Positions 7,426 through 16,290 of a stretch of DNA of 64,000 nucleotides are shown in pieces. Under the pieces are notes generated by a model. The model searched no databases. It was not told the DNA's origin and saw nothing but the letters and a program-made list of their open reading frames with translations. Numbering within the stretch: position 1 is the first letter of the stretch; the number at the start of each line of letters is the position of its first letter. Source of the stretch: Geobacter sp. AOG1 (lineage in GTDB: Bacteria > Desulfobacterota > Desulfuromonadia > Geobacterales > Geobacteraceae); contig NZ_BLIZ01000001.1 of assembly GCF_019972315.1 (NCBI RefSeq), positions 2,641,521-2,705,520 on the forward strand, in the 5' to 3' direction. Made by a program: the position numbers and the translations under genes.

Positions 7426-9831
7426 ATGATAGTTACTTATAACTGGCTCAAGGAATTCGTTGACCTGGAACTTCCTCCATCGCAGCTGGCCGATCTTCTG
7501 ACCATGCTCGGTCTCGAAGTGGAAGGGGTGACCCCCTGCGGCGAGGGAATGGACGACGTAGTGGTGGCCGTGGTGGAAGAGCGGGCTCAACACCCCAATG
7601 CAGACAAGCTCTCCCTCTGCCGTGTTAACAATGGCAGGGAGGTATTGAACATCGTCTGTGGTGCACAGAACTTCACGGCAGGCGACAAGGTCGCTCTGGC
7701 CCAGATTGGTGCCACCCTTCCCGGCGACTTCAGGATCAAGCGTTCCAAGATCCGCGGGGAGGAATCCTGCGGAATGCTCTGCTCTGAAAAGGAATTGGGA
7801 CTGGCCGACGAATCGGCTGGGATCATGATCCTCCCTGCCGATCTTCCCCTTGGCATTCCCGTCTTTACCGCCCTCGGGCTCAAGGATACCATCTTCGAAA
7901 TCGGGCTGACTCCCAACCGGGCCGACTGTCTGAGTGTGATCGGCATTGCCCGGGAGATCGCCGCCAAACTTGGTAAACAGATTCGTCATCCTGAATTCAC
8001 CCTTGTGGACAACGGAGCTCTCGTCGCCGACAGGGCCAGCGTGGTCATCGAGGACCCGCAGTTTTGCCCGCGTTACACGGCTCGCTATATCGATGGTTGC
8101 CGGATAGCTCCCTCTCCCCGTTGGCTGGTCAACCGGCTCAATGCCGTGGGGATGCGTTCAATTAATAACGTGGTGGACGTAACCAACTATGTTCTTCTCG
8201 AATACGGACATCCTCTTCATGCCTTCGATTTCGATCTACTCGCGGGAGGCAAAATCATCGTGAGGCGGGCAGGGGAGGGGGAGAAATTCACCACCCTAGA
8301 CGGCCAAGAGCGGACACTCACTGCCAATGATCTCACCATCCGCGATGCAACCCGAGGTGTCGCCCTTGCCGGCATAATGGGAGGGGAGAATTCCGAGATC
8401 AAGGACAATACCACCAACATCCTGCTGGAGAGCGCCTATTTTAATCCCACAGCCATCAGGTTGACGAGCAAGCGACTCGGTCTCCATACCGAGTCGTCCC
8501 ATCGCTTCGAGCGTGGAGCGGATATCGCTATCCTGACCCGCGCCCTGGACCGGGCGGCGGCGCTCATTGCCGAACTGGCCGGCGGGACCATTGCCCGGGG
8601 CCTCATCGATGTGCACCCGGAGCCGGTCCCCCAGCGGACCATCATGGCTCGGCTTGACCGGATAAACCGGATGCTCGGCATTGCACTCACGACGGACGAA
8701 GTTGCCACCATCTTCCGTAACCTTGAGTTCGATGTTGTACAGACTGGGCCCGAGGCTATGGCGGTTACCGTTCCTTCCTTCCGGGTCGACATTGAGCGGG
8801 AAATCGACCTGATCGAGGAAGTCGCCCGGCTCCACGGATTCGAGAACATCCCGGTCACCATGCCCAAGGCGAGGGTCTTTTCCGACCGCCCCCCCCGTGC
8901 CCAGCGGCTGGAGAAGGAGGCGCGTTCGCTGCTGGTGTCACAGGGGTTCAACGAGGTGATCAACTTCAGCTTCATCGCACCCGAAGCATATGACCGGCTC
9001 CAACTGGCGTCGGACGACCAACGTCGCGCTGCGATTAAACTCCGCAACCCCTTGGTGGCTGAGCAATCGGTCATGCGCACTACTCTGTTGCCGAGTCTCC
9101 TGGAGACCGCTGCTGCCAATATCAGTCATCGCGAGCTTAACCTGCGCCTTTTCGAGATGCGCCGCGTCTACCACCCTCGTCCCGGCGAGGAGCTTCCCGC
9201 CGAGCCCCTCCATATCGCGGCTATCATGACTGGCAGGCGGGAGCCTGAAGGGTGGTGCCAGGGGAACGAACAGGTGGATTTCTACGATGCCAAAGGTATC
9301 GTTGAAAACCTTCTCTTTTCCCTGCTTGTTCCGTCGGTGGAGTATGTGTCGGAAAATCCGGAACCCTTCTATCACCCGGGTAAATGCTGCACGGTCCTTG
9401 TGGGGGGGAAACCGGTCGGCTCCCTGGGTGAAATCCACCCGGATGTGCAGGATAACTTCGGTCTTTCCCAGCCAGTCTACTATCTGGAACTCGATTTCAA
9501 CCGGCTGATCGGGCATGGCAAGGAACGGACCGAAGTCCAGGCTCCCTCCCGCTATCCGGATGTTGCCCGTGATATAGCAATGCTGCTGGCAGAGGGGATA
9601 CCTGCTGTGCAGGTGCTGGACTGTGTTCGGGGTCTTCGCCTCAAGGAAATCGAATCCGTTGCAATCTTTGATCTCTACAAAGGGGAACACGTTCCCGTCG
9701 GGCAGAAGAGTCTTGCCATCCGTGTTCGCTACCGTTCTCCGGAACGAACCCTCACCGATGACGAGGTGACCCGCATGCACCAGCGCGTTATAGACGCATT
9801 GGTCGGCAAATTAAATATTACGGTGCGGTAA
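7426..9831 (+). CDS. pheT: Phenylalanyl-tRNA synthetase beta subunit
   Basis: An 801-aa protein of normal length. It has an N-terminal tRNA-binding OB domain (EERAQHPNADKLSLC), B3/B4 editing domain (residues ~210-390), B5 domain, the catalytically inactive core-like domain, and a C-terminal anticodon-binding (FDX-ACB) domain starting near 'APSRYPDVARDIA'. It recognises tRNA-Phe and edits Tyr-tRNA-Phe. It is followed by ihfA, the widespread pheST-ihfA order. Confidence 0.97.
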   Translation: MIVTYNWLKEFVDLELPPSQLADLLTMLGLEVEGVTPCGEGMDDVVVAVVEERAQHPNADKLSLCRVNNGREVLNIVCGAQNFTAGDKVALAQIGATLPGDFRIKRSKIRGEESCGMLCSEKELGLADESAGIMILPADLPLGIPVFTALGLKDTIFEIGLTPNRADCLSVIGIAREIAAKLGKQIRHPEFTLVDNGALVADRASVVIEDPQFCPRYTARYIDGCRIAPSPRWLVNRLNAVGMRSINNVVDVTNYVLLEYGHPLHAFDFDLLAGGKIIVRRAGEGEKFTTLDGQERTLTANDLTIRDATRGVALAGIMGGENSEIKDNTTNILLESAYFNPTAIRLTSKRLGLHTESSHRFERGADIAILTRALDRAAALIAELAGGTIARGLIDVHPEPVPQRTIMARLDRINRMLGIALTTDEVATIFRNLEFDVVQTGPEAMAVTVPSFRVDIEREIDLIEEVARLHGFENIPVTMPKARVFSDRPPRAQRLEKEARSLLVSQGFNEVINFSFIAPEAYDRLQLASDDQRRAAIKLRNPLVAEQSVMRTTLLPSLLETAAANISHRELNLRLFEMRRVYHPRPGEELPAEPLHIAAIMTGRREPEGWCQGNEQVDFYDAKGIVENLLFSLLVPSVEYVSENPEPFYHPGKCCTVLVGGKPVGSLGEIHPDVQDNFGLSQPVYYLELDFNRLIGHGKERTEVQAPSRYPDVARDIAMLLAEGIPAVQVLDCVRGLRLKEIESVAIFDLYKGEHVPVGQKSLAIRVRYRSPERTLTDDEVTRMHQRVIDALVGKLNITVR

Positions 9832-9923
9832 AAATGAGTTGATTATCTTCATCCGCTATGGTATAAACCAACCTCGTTGTCTGCTGAGCCAGGGCGGTGA
9901 TTATTCAATGTATTGAGGTAGTT

Positions 9924-10202
9924 ATGACTAAAGCTGATATAGTTGAAAAGATCTACGAAAAAGTTGGTTTCTCCAAGAAGGAATCGGCCGAACTGGTGGA
10001 GCTTGTTTTTGACATAATCAAGGATACCCTGGAAAGCGGGGACAAGATAAAGATCGCCGGCTTCGGCAACTTCGTCGTGAAGGAGAAGGCCGACCGTCGC
10101 GGCAGAAACCCCCAGACCGGCGACGAAATCATTATCGCCGCCCGCAGAATACTCACCTTCAAGCCAAGCCAGGTCCTCAAGGCCTCCATCAACGACAAGT
10201 AG
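9924..10202 (+). CDS. ihfA: Integration host factor alpha subunit
   Basis: A 92-aa HU/IHF-family DNA-bending protein starting [18 protein letters not shown], with the 'GFGNF' turn and the flexible-arm sequence '[12 protein letters not shown]' whose proline intercalates into DNA. IHF bends DNA at specific sites and assists recombination and sigma-54 promoters, relevant to the sigma-54 circuit at 53 kb. ATG 9924 is preferred over an upstream ATT/GTG extension because it matches the family start and follows a GAGG site. The order pheT-ihfA-merR supports the alpha assignment. Confidence 0.92.
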   Translation: MTKADIVEKIYEKVGFSKKESAELVELVFDIIKDTLESGDKIKIAGFGNFVVKEKADRRGRNPQTGDEIIIAARRILTFKPSQVLKASINDK

Positions 10203-10222
10203 CGTTCGGCGGAGGGGGAAGG

Positions 10223-10573
10223 ATGCCAGCCGTCAGTCCCGATAAACTGTATTACCGGATTGGCGAAGTGGCGGCCATAACCTCGCTCAGGCCGTCGGTG
10301 CTTCGGTTCTGGGAAACTGAGTTCGGGATGCTGCAGCCGCGAAAAAGCCGCAGCGGACAGCGCCTCTACAGTCAGGAGAACCTGGTTCTCATCCAGGACA
10401 TCAAGCGATTGCTGTATGTCGAGAAATTGACCATAGAAGGGGCGCGGAAGAGACTGGCCCTTACCAGATCCGGTTTGTTGGGGGGGGAGTCGGCGAGCGC
10501 GACCGATGAAGAGGCTCGGAAACTGCTCAGGGAGATCAGAACGGAACTTGAGCAGTTGAGAAAAATTCTGTAA
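10223..10573 (+). CDS. MerR-family transcriptional regulator
   Basis: A 116-aa protein with an N-terminal winged helix-turn-helix ([25 protein letters not shown]) of the CarA/MlrA-like MerR branch and a short C-terminal helix. No metal-binding cysteines are present, so it is not a metal sensor. It lies 20 bp after ihfA and probably shares its transcript; the same pair is found next to pheT in many deltaproteobacteria. Target unknown. Confidence 0.85.
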   Translation: MPAVSPDKLYYRIGEVAAITSLRPSVLRFWETEFGMLQPRKSRSGQRLYSQENLVLIQDIKRLLYVEKLTIEGARKRLALTRSGLLGGESASATDEEARKLLREIRTELEQLRKIL

Positions 10574-10596
10574 ATTCCGGACAGACAGATACATAT

Positions 10597-10675
<79 letters not shown>

Positions 10676-10681
10676 TAACCG

Positions 10682-10721
10682 ACAAAGGGTTTGCAGAGTG
10701 ATTTGCAGGCCCTTTGTTTTT
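10682..10721 (+). terminator. Terminator of tRNA-Pro
   Basis: ACAAAGGG (10682-10689) pairs with CCCTTTGT (10710-10717) and is followed by a T run. It separates the tRNA from surE. Confidence 0.7.
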
Positions 10722-10742
10722 GTAAAGAGTCACGAGGTTCCC

Positions 10743-11489
10743 ATGAACATCCTGGTCACCAACGACGACGGTATCAATGCACCGGGGATCGTCGCCCTGG
10801 CGGATGCACTGGCAGAAGTCGGACGGGTGGGGGTGGTCGCGCCGGATCGGGAACGGAGTGCCGTTGGTCATGCCTTGACGCTCCACCACCCGCTTCGGGC
10901 CACACCCCTCGGTAATGACCGCTTTGCCATCGACGGCACCCCCACCGACTGCGTAAATCTCGGCATCCACTCTCTTCTCCCGTTCAAGCCCGATCTCGTC
11001 GTCTCGGGTATCAACCGGGGGGCAAACCTGGGGGAGGACATCACCTACTCGGGAACTGTTTCCGCCGCGCTGGAAGCGACCCTCATGGGGATACCAGCTT
11101 TTGCCGTCTCCCTCGCCACAGACGGTGAGGGTGCCAATTATGCCGCAGCGGGCGCATTCGCCGCCCGGCTTGCTCGCCATATCCATCGGCACGGATTGCC
11201 GACTGACACCTTCCTCAACGTCAACGTCCCCGATCTCCCCTCTGACCAGATTCAATCACCTCTCGTCACCAGCCAGGGGAAACGGCGCTACGAAGGTATG
11301 ATTATCGACAAGGTCGATCCAAGGGGACGGAATTATTACTGGATTGGTACCGTCGAGCTCAACTTCCTCGACATTCCGGGGAGCGATTACGCTGCTATCT
11401 CCCGCCGCCACATATCCGTCACTCCATTACATCTTGACCTCACCAACTATGCGTCTTTTGCCTCCATCGAAGCATGGAATATGGGGTGA
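10743..11489 (+). CDS. surE: 5'/3'-nucleotidase SurE
   Basis: A 248-aa survival protein. The metal-binding motif 'TNDDG' occurs at residues 6-10, with further family motifs 'SGINRGANLG' and 'YSGTVSAALE'. SurE dephosphorylates nucleoside monophosphates and short polyphosphates, and is linked to stationary-phase survival. ATG 10743 has the MNILVTNDDG start and an ACGAGG site. The order surE-pcm-rpoS is the classical stress cluster. Confidence 0.95.
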   Translation: MNILVTNDDGINAPGIVALADALAEVGRVGVVAPDRERSAVGHALTLHHPLRATPLGNDRFAIDGTPTDCVNLGIHSLLPFKPDLVVSGINRGANLGEDITYSGTVSAALEATLMGIPAFAVSLATDGEGANYAAAGAFAARLARHIHRHGLPTDTFLNVNVPDLPSDQIQSPLVTSQGKRRYEGMIIDKVDPRGRNYYWIGTVELNFLDIPGSDYAAISRRHISVTPLHLDLTNYASFASIEAWNMG

Positions 11490-11594
11490 CTCGCAACTCA
11501 GAACCAAACCCGCTTCGAGTCCTGGATTCACCGGTTCTAGAACTGGACATTTCTTGCACCATTTGATATAGTCCCGCCGCGGGGGAGAACGACG

Positions 11595-12248
11595 TTGATC
11601 AATTTCGACATAGCCAGAAAACGGATGGTGGAGAGCCAGATCGTCGGGCGGGGGATAACCGACCGGCGCGTCATCGAGGCAATGCTCAAGGTACCGCGCC
11701 ATCTGTTCGTGGAAGAGGCGATGGCGGCCCAGGCCTACAGCGACTCTCCTCTCCCCATCGGCGAGAAACAGACTATCTCCCAGCCCTTCATGGTGGCTCT
11801 CATGACCGAACTGCTGCACCTGAAAGGAACGGAAAAGGTGCTGGAGATCGGTACCGGTTCTGGCTACCAGGCGGCGGTTCTTGCCGAGACGGCTGGACGG
11901 GTCTATACCGTGGAGCGGATCCGCCCACTTGCCCTCCGGGCCCGCAAGGTGCTCGACACCCTCGGCTATCTCACCATCAACCTGAAGATAGACGACGGTA
12001 GTGGTGGGTGGGAAGGGGAGGCACCCTTCGATGCCATCATGGTTACCGCCGGCGCGCCGGACGTTCCTCAATCCCTTGTGGAACAGTTGGCTCCTGGCGG
12101 CCGGCTTGTCATCCCCGTTGGCAGTCAGTACGAGCAGGTACTCGTACGTGTCACGCGCAACACCGACGGGACGATTACCCGGGAAGAGTCTGTCGGTTGC
12201 CGTTTCGTCAAGCTGGTCGGGAAATGCGGCTGGCTCAGCGAAGAATAA
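11595..12248 (+). CDS. pcm: Protein-L-isoaspartate O-methyltransferase
   Basis: A 217-aa SAM-dependent enzyme that repairs isomerised aspartate in aged proteins. The SAM-binding loop '[13 protein letters not shown]' and the PIMT substrate motif '[10 protein letters not shown]' are present, as is the N-terminal 'VPRHLFV' block. The best start is TTG 11595, preceded by GGGGGAG; family alignments begin at the same place. It lies between surE and rpoS, with 124 bp before rpoS. Confidence 0.95.
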   Translation: MINFDIARKRMVESQIVGRGITDRRVIEAMLKVPRHLFVEEAMAAQAYSDSPLPIGEKQTISQPFMVALMTELLHLKGTEKVLEIGTGSGYQAAVLAETAGRVYTVERIRPLALRARKVLDTLGYLTINLKIDDGSGGWEGEAPFDAIMVTAGAPDVPQSLVEQLAPGGRLVIPVGSQYEQVLVRVTRNTDGTITREESVGCRFVKLVGKCGWLSEE

Positions 12249-12372
12249 CCGTATAGTGACCGCGACTGCGGGACTGAAGAGTTTTGAATCGTATAAAGGT
12301 GGACATACCGTCATTGTTGAAGGAACTACCCGGAGAAGTGGTGTGAGAACCAGCACCGGGCAAGGGAGCGCA

Positions 12373-13377
12373 ATGAAAAAGAGCGAATTGATGGAAGATG
12401 CCGAACAGGTAACGGAAGGGTCGCTGGAACCGGAGGACGATTTGCTGGAGGCGGAACCAGACCCCCTCGAATTTGCCGAGGCCGAAGCGGAGGAGGAAGC
12501 CGAAGAGGAAGAGGCGGCGGAGGAAGAAGTGGTAAAGGTCGTCGAGGAGCACTTCGACGACGCTATCAAGCTTTATCTCCGTGAAATCCAACGCACCCGG
12601 CTCCTCACCGCCGACGAGGAGAAGGAACTTGCCGGGCGTATTGCCAAGGGGGAGAAGGCCGCCCGGGACAAGATGATCGAGTCCAACCTTCGGCTCGTGG
12701 TGAAGATTGCCAAGCGATACATCAATCGCGGTCTTCCCTTCCTCGACCTGATTGAAGAAGGGAACATGGGGCTGATCAAGGCGGTTGAGCGGTTCAAACT
12801 CTCCAAGGAGTGCCGATTCTCCACCTACGCCACCTGGTGGATCCGCCAGTCCATCGAACGGGCCCTGGTTAATCAGTCCCGTACCATCCGCCTGCCGGTC
12901 CATGTCTCCGACGACATCAACAAGATGCTACGGGTGACCAGAGAACTGGTGCAGAGCATGAACCGAGAGCCCTCCATCAAGGAAGTCTCCACTGCCATGA
13001 ACGTGAACTCAGCCTATGTGCGCCGACTCATGGTCCTCCTCAAGAAGACCTACTCTATCGAGCGCCCCATGGGGGAGAATAACGACTACTTCCTTATCGA
13101 TACCATCGAGGATACCTCCACTGTATCGCCGGCCGATCTCCTGGAGGATCTCAATAAGTACGAGTTGCTCGGTGCCTGGTTCGAAACCCTTTCGGAGAGC
13201 GAAAAAAAGATACTTACCCTCCGGTTCGGCCTGGACGACAAGGAACCCCAGACCCTCGATACCATCGGCCGCAGTTTTGGCGTCACCCGCGAGCGAATCC
13301 GCCAGATCGAGGCAAAATCACTGGAAAAGCTGCGCAAAATCGTTGAATCCCACGAACTGCCGCGGCGTACGGAATAA
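12373..13377 (+). CDS. rpoS: RNA polymerase sigma factor RpoS
   Basis: A 334-aa sigma-70-family factor. A very acidic N-terminus (residues ~5-60, Glu-rich) precedes region 1.2 ([10 protein letters not shown]). Region 2 follows, with '[12 protein letters not shown]' and the -10-reading '[13 protein letters not shown]'. Region 3 starts near 'IRLPVH'. Region 4 has the helix-turn-helix '[20 protein letters not shown]'. Position after surE-pcm supports RpoS rather than RpoD or RpoH. It controls stationary-phase and, in Geobacter, oxidative-stress genes. ATG 12373 has AGGGAG upstream; a longer in-frame extension exists but overlaps pcm. The long acidic stretch is unusual compared with E. coli RpoS. 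Confidence 0.93.
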   Translation: MKKSELMEDAEQVTEGSLEPEDDLLEAEPDPLEFAEAEAEEEAEEEEAAEEEVVKVVEEHFDDAIKLYLREIQRTRLLTADEEKELAGRIAKGEKAARDKMIESNLRLVVKIAKRYINRGLPFLDLIEEGNMGLIKAVERFKLSKECRFSTYATWWIRQSIERALVNQSRTIRLPVHVSDDINKMLRVTRELVQSMNREPSIKEVSTAMNVNSAYVRRLMVLLKKTYSIERPMGENNDYFLIDTIEDTSTVSPADLLEDLNKYELLGAWFETLSESEKKILTLRFGLDDKEPQTLDTIGRSFGVTRERIRQIEAKSLEKLRKIVESHELPRRTE

Positions 13378-13400
13378 TCTTTAGCAAGGAGTAGATTTAC

Positions 13401-13916
13401 ATGGACGATCTGAAGAACATTATCCGCGACATCCCCGACTTTCCCAAAAAGGGGATCATCTTCAAGGACATCACCACACTGCTGTCTGATGCCAAATCAT
13501 ACCAGCGGATGATCGACTCCATAGCGAACCGTTACGTGGGACAGCGGATTGACAAGGTGGTGGGGGTCGAGGCCCGGGGCTTCATCATCGGCGCTGCCCT
13601 TGCTTACAAACTGAACGCGGGAATCGTTCTCGTCCGCAAACCGGGCAAACTCCCCGCCGAGACTTTCAAGAAAACCTACGATCTGGAATACGGAACCGAC
13701 ACTCTTGAGATGCATACCGACGCCATCAAAAAGGGGGAGCGTATCCTCATCGCCGACGATCTCCTTGCTACCGGTGGGACAATGGGGGCGGTTGTGGACA
13801 TGGTGAACAGCATGGGGGGGGAGATTGTCGAATGCTGCTTCATGGCCGAACTGGAGTTTCTGGATGGCCGGAAAAAGCTCCCCGCCGGCAAGGTATTCTC
13901 TCTATTGAAATTTTGA
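13401..13916 (+). CDS. apt: Adenine phosphoribosyltransferase
   Basis: A 171-aa type I phosphoribosyltransferase that makes AMP from adenine and PRPP. It carries the PRPP loop '[13 protein letters not shown]', the 'VVGVEARGF' motif that sets adenine specificity, and the flexible 'RKPGKLP' hood. It is 23 bp after rpoS with an AAGGAG ribosome site, so probably co-transcribed. Confidence 0.96.
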   Translation: MDDLKNIIRDIPDFPKKGIIFKDITTLLSDAKSYQRMIDSIANRYVGQRIDKVVGVEARGFIIGAALAYKLNAGIVLVRKPGKLPAETFKKTYDLEYGTDTLEMHTDAIKKGERILIADDLLATGGTMGAVVDMVNSMGGEIVECCFMAELEFLDGRKKLPAGKVFSLLKF

Positions 13917-13977
13917 AGCGGACAACGGGCAATTTTTATCGGCCCCAACCCCGAGTCCCGGATCACGGCTTTTAGGC

Positions 13978-14006
13978 TTGAAAAGCAGGGGAGGGTGGGG
14001 TATAAA
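13978..14006 (+). promoter_or_regulatory. Promoter of tRNA-Arg
   Basis: TTGAAA (13978-13983), a 17-bp spacer and TATAAA (14001-14006) lie 11 bp before the tRNA. Both boxes match the sigma-70 consensus closely. Confidence 0.75.
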
Positions 14007-14017
14007 TGAGCACTCAT

Positions 14018-14094
14018 GTCCCCGTAGCTCAGCAGGATAGAGCACTTCCCTCCTAAGGAAGGGGCCGGACGTTCGAATCGTCTCGGGGACGCCA
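14018..14094 (+). tRNA. tRNA-Arg (anticodon CCT)
   Basis: A 77-nt cloverleaf. The acceptor is GTCCCCG/CGGGGAC with G-CCA. The anticodon stem CTTCC/GGAAG carries the loop CTCCTAA, with anticodon CCT at 14052-14054. The T loop is TTCGAAT. The 3' end borders the accessory patch that runs to about 17.7 kb. tRNA-Arg(CCT) is a frequent integration target in bacteria. Confidence 0.96.
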
Positions 14095-14209
14095 AACCCA
14101 ATAAAAGTATGGCAAATGTATAGACTTGCTGGTACTTTTTTTCTCGAAACCTCCTAGAAATCCGGATTGCGAATTTATCGCGAACATTCTGGCTTTTTAG
14201 GGGGTTTTT

Positions 14210-14368
14210 CTATGTCACCTTACCTGTCGAAAAGAGGGCGAAGATATTCATATTGTAGAAGAGTCCCGCTCGATGTTGCGTTTGCCTATCGCTCCCATTG
14301 ACAATGAGCGTAGCGCTGACAAGATAGTTTTCCTTGCGAATAGGTTCAAGCCATTCATCTCTTTCCAT
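14210..14368 (-). CDS. Small ORF, 52 aa, unknown function
   Basis: A complete frame on the minus strand with ATG at 14368-14366, GAGGG six bases before it, and a promoter candidate at 14434-14406. The product starts MERDEWLEPIRKENYLVSAT and ends STGKVT. No cysteines, membrane segment or known motif are seen. It overlaps the integrase-like reading on the plus strand. The promoter, ribosome site and open frame together make it possible but unproven. Confidence 0.3.
   Translation of the reverse strand: MERDEWLEPIRKENYLVSATLIVNGSDRQTQHRAGLFYNMNIFALFSTGKVT
14212..14301 (+). pseudogene. Possible tyrosine-integrase N-terminal remnant
   Basis: Twenty-nine codons from ATG 14212, with AGGGGG eight bases upstream, read SPYLSKRGRRYSYCRRVPLDV. 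This resembles the N-terminal arm of phage-type integrases (pattern Y-L-x-R-G-x-x-Y-x-x-R-R-V-P-x-D). A stop follows at 14299-14301 and no integrase core follows in any frame. The place, 120 bp after a tRNA, fits an integrase start. The same DNA also encodes a complete 52-aa frame on the other strand, so only one of the two readings is likely real. Confidence 0.35.
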
Positions 14369-14405
14369 TAAAAACCCTCAGAACGTCGTGATTCCATCGT
14401 GCGTA

Positions 14406-14434
14406 GTAGTATTATACATACGGTGGCATGTCAA
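14406..14434 (-). promoter_or_regulatory. Promoter candidate for the 52-aa ORF
   Basis: On the minus strand, TTGACA (14434-14429), a 17-bp spacer and TACTAC (14411-14406) lie 37 bp upstream of the small ORF. The -35 box is perfect; the -10 box is weak, but an additional TATAAT overlaps the spacer. Confidence 0.35.
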
Positions 14435-14541
14435 TCGGATGTAGCTCTCTTTATGTGCCGATGTCTAAGGGTGAAAATGGTACTTTTGACACGGGTACTT
14501 GACAAACTGGCTATTCCGGTGAATCCGACTAAAGGAACTGA

Positions 14542-14598
14542 TGTGAAGGCGACCGGTCATCCACTGTGAAACCGACCAGCGTTCCTGCGAAAGCGACC
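14542..14598. repeat. Three short direct repeats with CGACC core, IS21-end-like
   Basis: TGTGAAGGCGACC (14542), TGTGAAACCGACC (14565) and TGCGAAAGCGACC (14586) recur every 21-23 bp. Multiple short repeats of this kind occur in the ends of IS21-family elements. No transposase is present here, so at most this is a leftover end. Confidence 0.35.
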
Positions 14599-14700
14599 AA
14601 GGTGTTGTAGCCGCAAGGTAAGATTCCTATTTGTCCTAGGTTCAGTATTATAGTCAAAAGTTTCCAGTTCCCCCCCATTCACTCTTTACAGATTTTCCCC

Positions 14701-14746
14701 TTGCATTTTCTTTTCCGGTCAATTATAGTTGAGTAAGTACTCGGTT
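14701..14746 (+). promoter_or_regulatory. Promoter and operator of the TetR gene
   Basis: TTGCAT (14701-14706), a 17-bp spacer and TATAGT (14724-14729) are followed after one base by GAGTAAGTACTCGGTT (14731-14746). This resembles the perfect palindrome before the next gene at 15356-15371 and shares the core AGTACTCG. A repressor here would cover the transcription start, so autoregulation is likely. Confidence 0.6.
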
Positions 14747-14762
14747 AAGAAATGGATATTTT

Positions 14763-15335
14763 ATGGCTCGCCCAAAAAGTGAAGACAAGCAAAAAGCAAT
14801 TCTTAACGCAGCTATCCAGGAAATAGCTGAACATGGGGTAAGTGCGCCTACAGCACGTATTGCCAAGATTGCTGGAGTTGGTGAAGGAAGCCTGTTCACT
14901 TATTTCAGCAACAAGGATGAACTGCTGAACCAGCTTTACTTGTATATAAAGGAAGAGCTTCGTGAGTCCATGATGTCAGACTATCCAAAGACAGAGAGTG
15001 TCCAGAATCGCATCAGACATGCTTGGAATACATATGTTAAGTGGGGTGTAGCCAATCCTCAGAAGCGGATAGTGCTTGCAAAGCTGGGTATGTCAAACAA
15101 GGTAAGTGAGCAAACCAAGACGCAAGGTAGCGAAGCATTTGCAGACATCTTCAATATGATTAGCGAAAGCACTGCCAATGGACTTTTGCGTAATTATCCG
15201 ACCAGTTTTTTATCTGCAATAATGGGGTCGCTGGCTGATACGACAATGAATTTCATTGCTGGGAATCCTGCTCAAACTGAATACTTCAATAATGCCGGTT
15301 TTGAGGCGTTCTGGAGTGCAATAGTAAACGCATAG
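14763..15335 (+). CDS. TetR/AcrR-family transcriptional repressor
   Basis: A 190-aa protein with an N-terminal helix-turn-helix (residues ~10-55; ARIAKIAGVGEGSLFTYFSNKDELL is the recognition region) and a C-terminal ligand/dimer domain of no specific family. The gene is clearly less GC-rich than its surroundings. It is followed by a short-chain dehydrogenase and a NAD(P)-binding protein on the same strand, each a plausible target. Matching operator-like sequences lie before this gene and before the dehydrogenase, so it probably represses both itself and the operon in response to an unknown small molecule. Confidence 0.85.
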   Translation: MARPKSEDKQKAILNAAIQEIAEHGVSAPTARIAKIAGVGEGSLFTYFSNKDELLNQLYLYIKEELRESMMSDYPKTESVQNRIRHAWNTYVKWGVANPQKRIVLAKLGMSNKVSEQTKTQGSEAFADIFNMISESTANGLLRNYPTSFLSAIMGSLADTTMNFIAGNPAQTEYFNNAGFEAFWSAIVNA

Positions 15336-15348
15336 TTTTTTTTGTGCT

Positions 15349-15371
15349 TATAAATGAGCGAGTACTCGCTC
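15349..15371 (+). promoter_or_regulatory. -10 box and perfect 16-bp palindromic operator before the dehydrogenase
   Basis: TATAAA (15349-15354) is followed after one base by GAGCGAGTACTCGCTC (15356-15371), a perfect inverted repeat. The spacing between -10 and operator is the same as upstream of the TetR gene. No good -35 is seen. Confidence 0.6.
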
Positions 15372-15397
15372 TATAGCAACAATAAAAGGAGTCACAA

Positions 15398-16237
15398 ATG
15401 TCAAAAGTATGGCTTGTTACAGGAAGTTCACGTGGTTTGGGTCGTAACATTGTAGAAGTAGCACTTGAAGCAGGGGAAATGGTTGTAGCCACTGCACGTA
15501 AACCGGAACAGCTTCAAGACTTGGTTGAGCGATACGGAGACCAAGTTCGTACAATTGCTCTTGATGTTACAAATCCAGAGTCTGCTACAAATGCAGTAAA
15601 AGCTGCTGTCGAAGCCTTTGGACGAATTGATGTCCTGGTGAACAATGCAGGATACGGTGATATTGCCAGCGTCGAGGATGTTACTATTGATGATTTTAAG
15701 GCTCAAATCGATACGAACTTTTATGGTGTTGTGTATATGACAAAAGCAGTATTACCTGTGATGCGACAGCAAGGTTCAGGGCACATAATACAGGTTTCGT
15801 CAATAGGTGGTCGTTCAGGAGCACCTGGTTTGGCAGGTTATCAGAGTGCAAAATGGGCTGTTGGTGGTTTTTCAACTGTTCTCACTCAAGAAGTCGCTCC
15901 ATTTGGAATTAAAGTAACAGTTCTTGAACCAGGCGGCATGCGTACCGATTGGGCGGGGACATCTATGACTATTCCTCCAATCAGCAAACCATACGAACAG
16001 ACAGTGGGAGCATTTGTTGGTTTTCTCAAAACCATCGCTGGTAACGAGGTGAGTGACCCTGTAAAAGTGGCAAAGGTTATTGTAGAACTAATCGATATGC
16101 CAGAGCCACCATTTCGCCTTCTTATAGGCACTGATGCAGTGTTTGTTGCAGATTCATGTGCCAAGAACCTTGCTGATTCTGATGCGAAGTGGCGTAGCTT
16201 GAGTGAGTCAGTTGGATTTGAATCTAATCCAAAATAA
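15398..16237 (+). CDS. Short-chain dehydrogenase/reductase
   Basis: A 279-aa classical SDR: the cofactor motif 'TGSSRGLG' (residues 8-15), 'NNAG' near 86, catalytic Ser in 'QVSSIGG' and the pair Y-x-x-x-K in 'YQSAKWAVGG' are all present. An Arg in 'ATARKPEQL' after the second strand suggests NADP(H) preference. The substrate cannot be told. It follows the TetR gene and a palindromic operator, and is AT-rich like its neighbours. Similar TetR-SDR pairs are frequently mobile among bacteria. Confidence 0.88.
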   Translation: MSKVWLVTGSSRGLGRNIVEVALEAGEMVVATARKPEQLQDLVERYGDQVRTIALDVTNPESATNAVKAAVEAFGRIDVLVNNAGYGDIASVEDVTIDDFKAQIDTNFYGVVYMTKAVLPVMRQQGSGHIIQVSSIGGRSGAPGLAGYQSAKWAVGGFSTVLTQEVAPFGIKVTVLEPGGMRTDWAGTSMTIPPISKPYEQTVGAFVGFLKTIAGNEVSDPVKVAKVIVELIDMPEPPFRLLIGTDAVFVADSCAKNLADSDAKWRSLSESVGFESNPK

Positions 16238-16290
16238 CTGCTGAAATTATGAAGAAGTTTAACGAACATCCCAAATAACGAGGATATAGT

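Noticed and set aside
13676-14101. Minus-strand ORF starting MGLASPRRFERPAPS
   Set aside because: The start is the antisense of tRNA-Arg, and the rest overlaps apt in the wrong frame.
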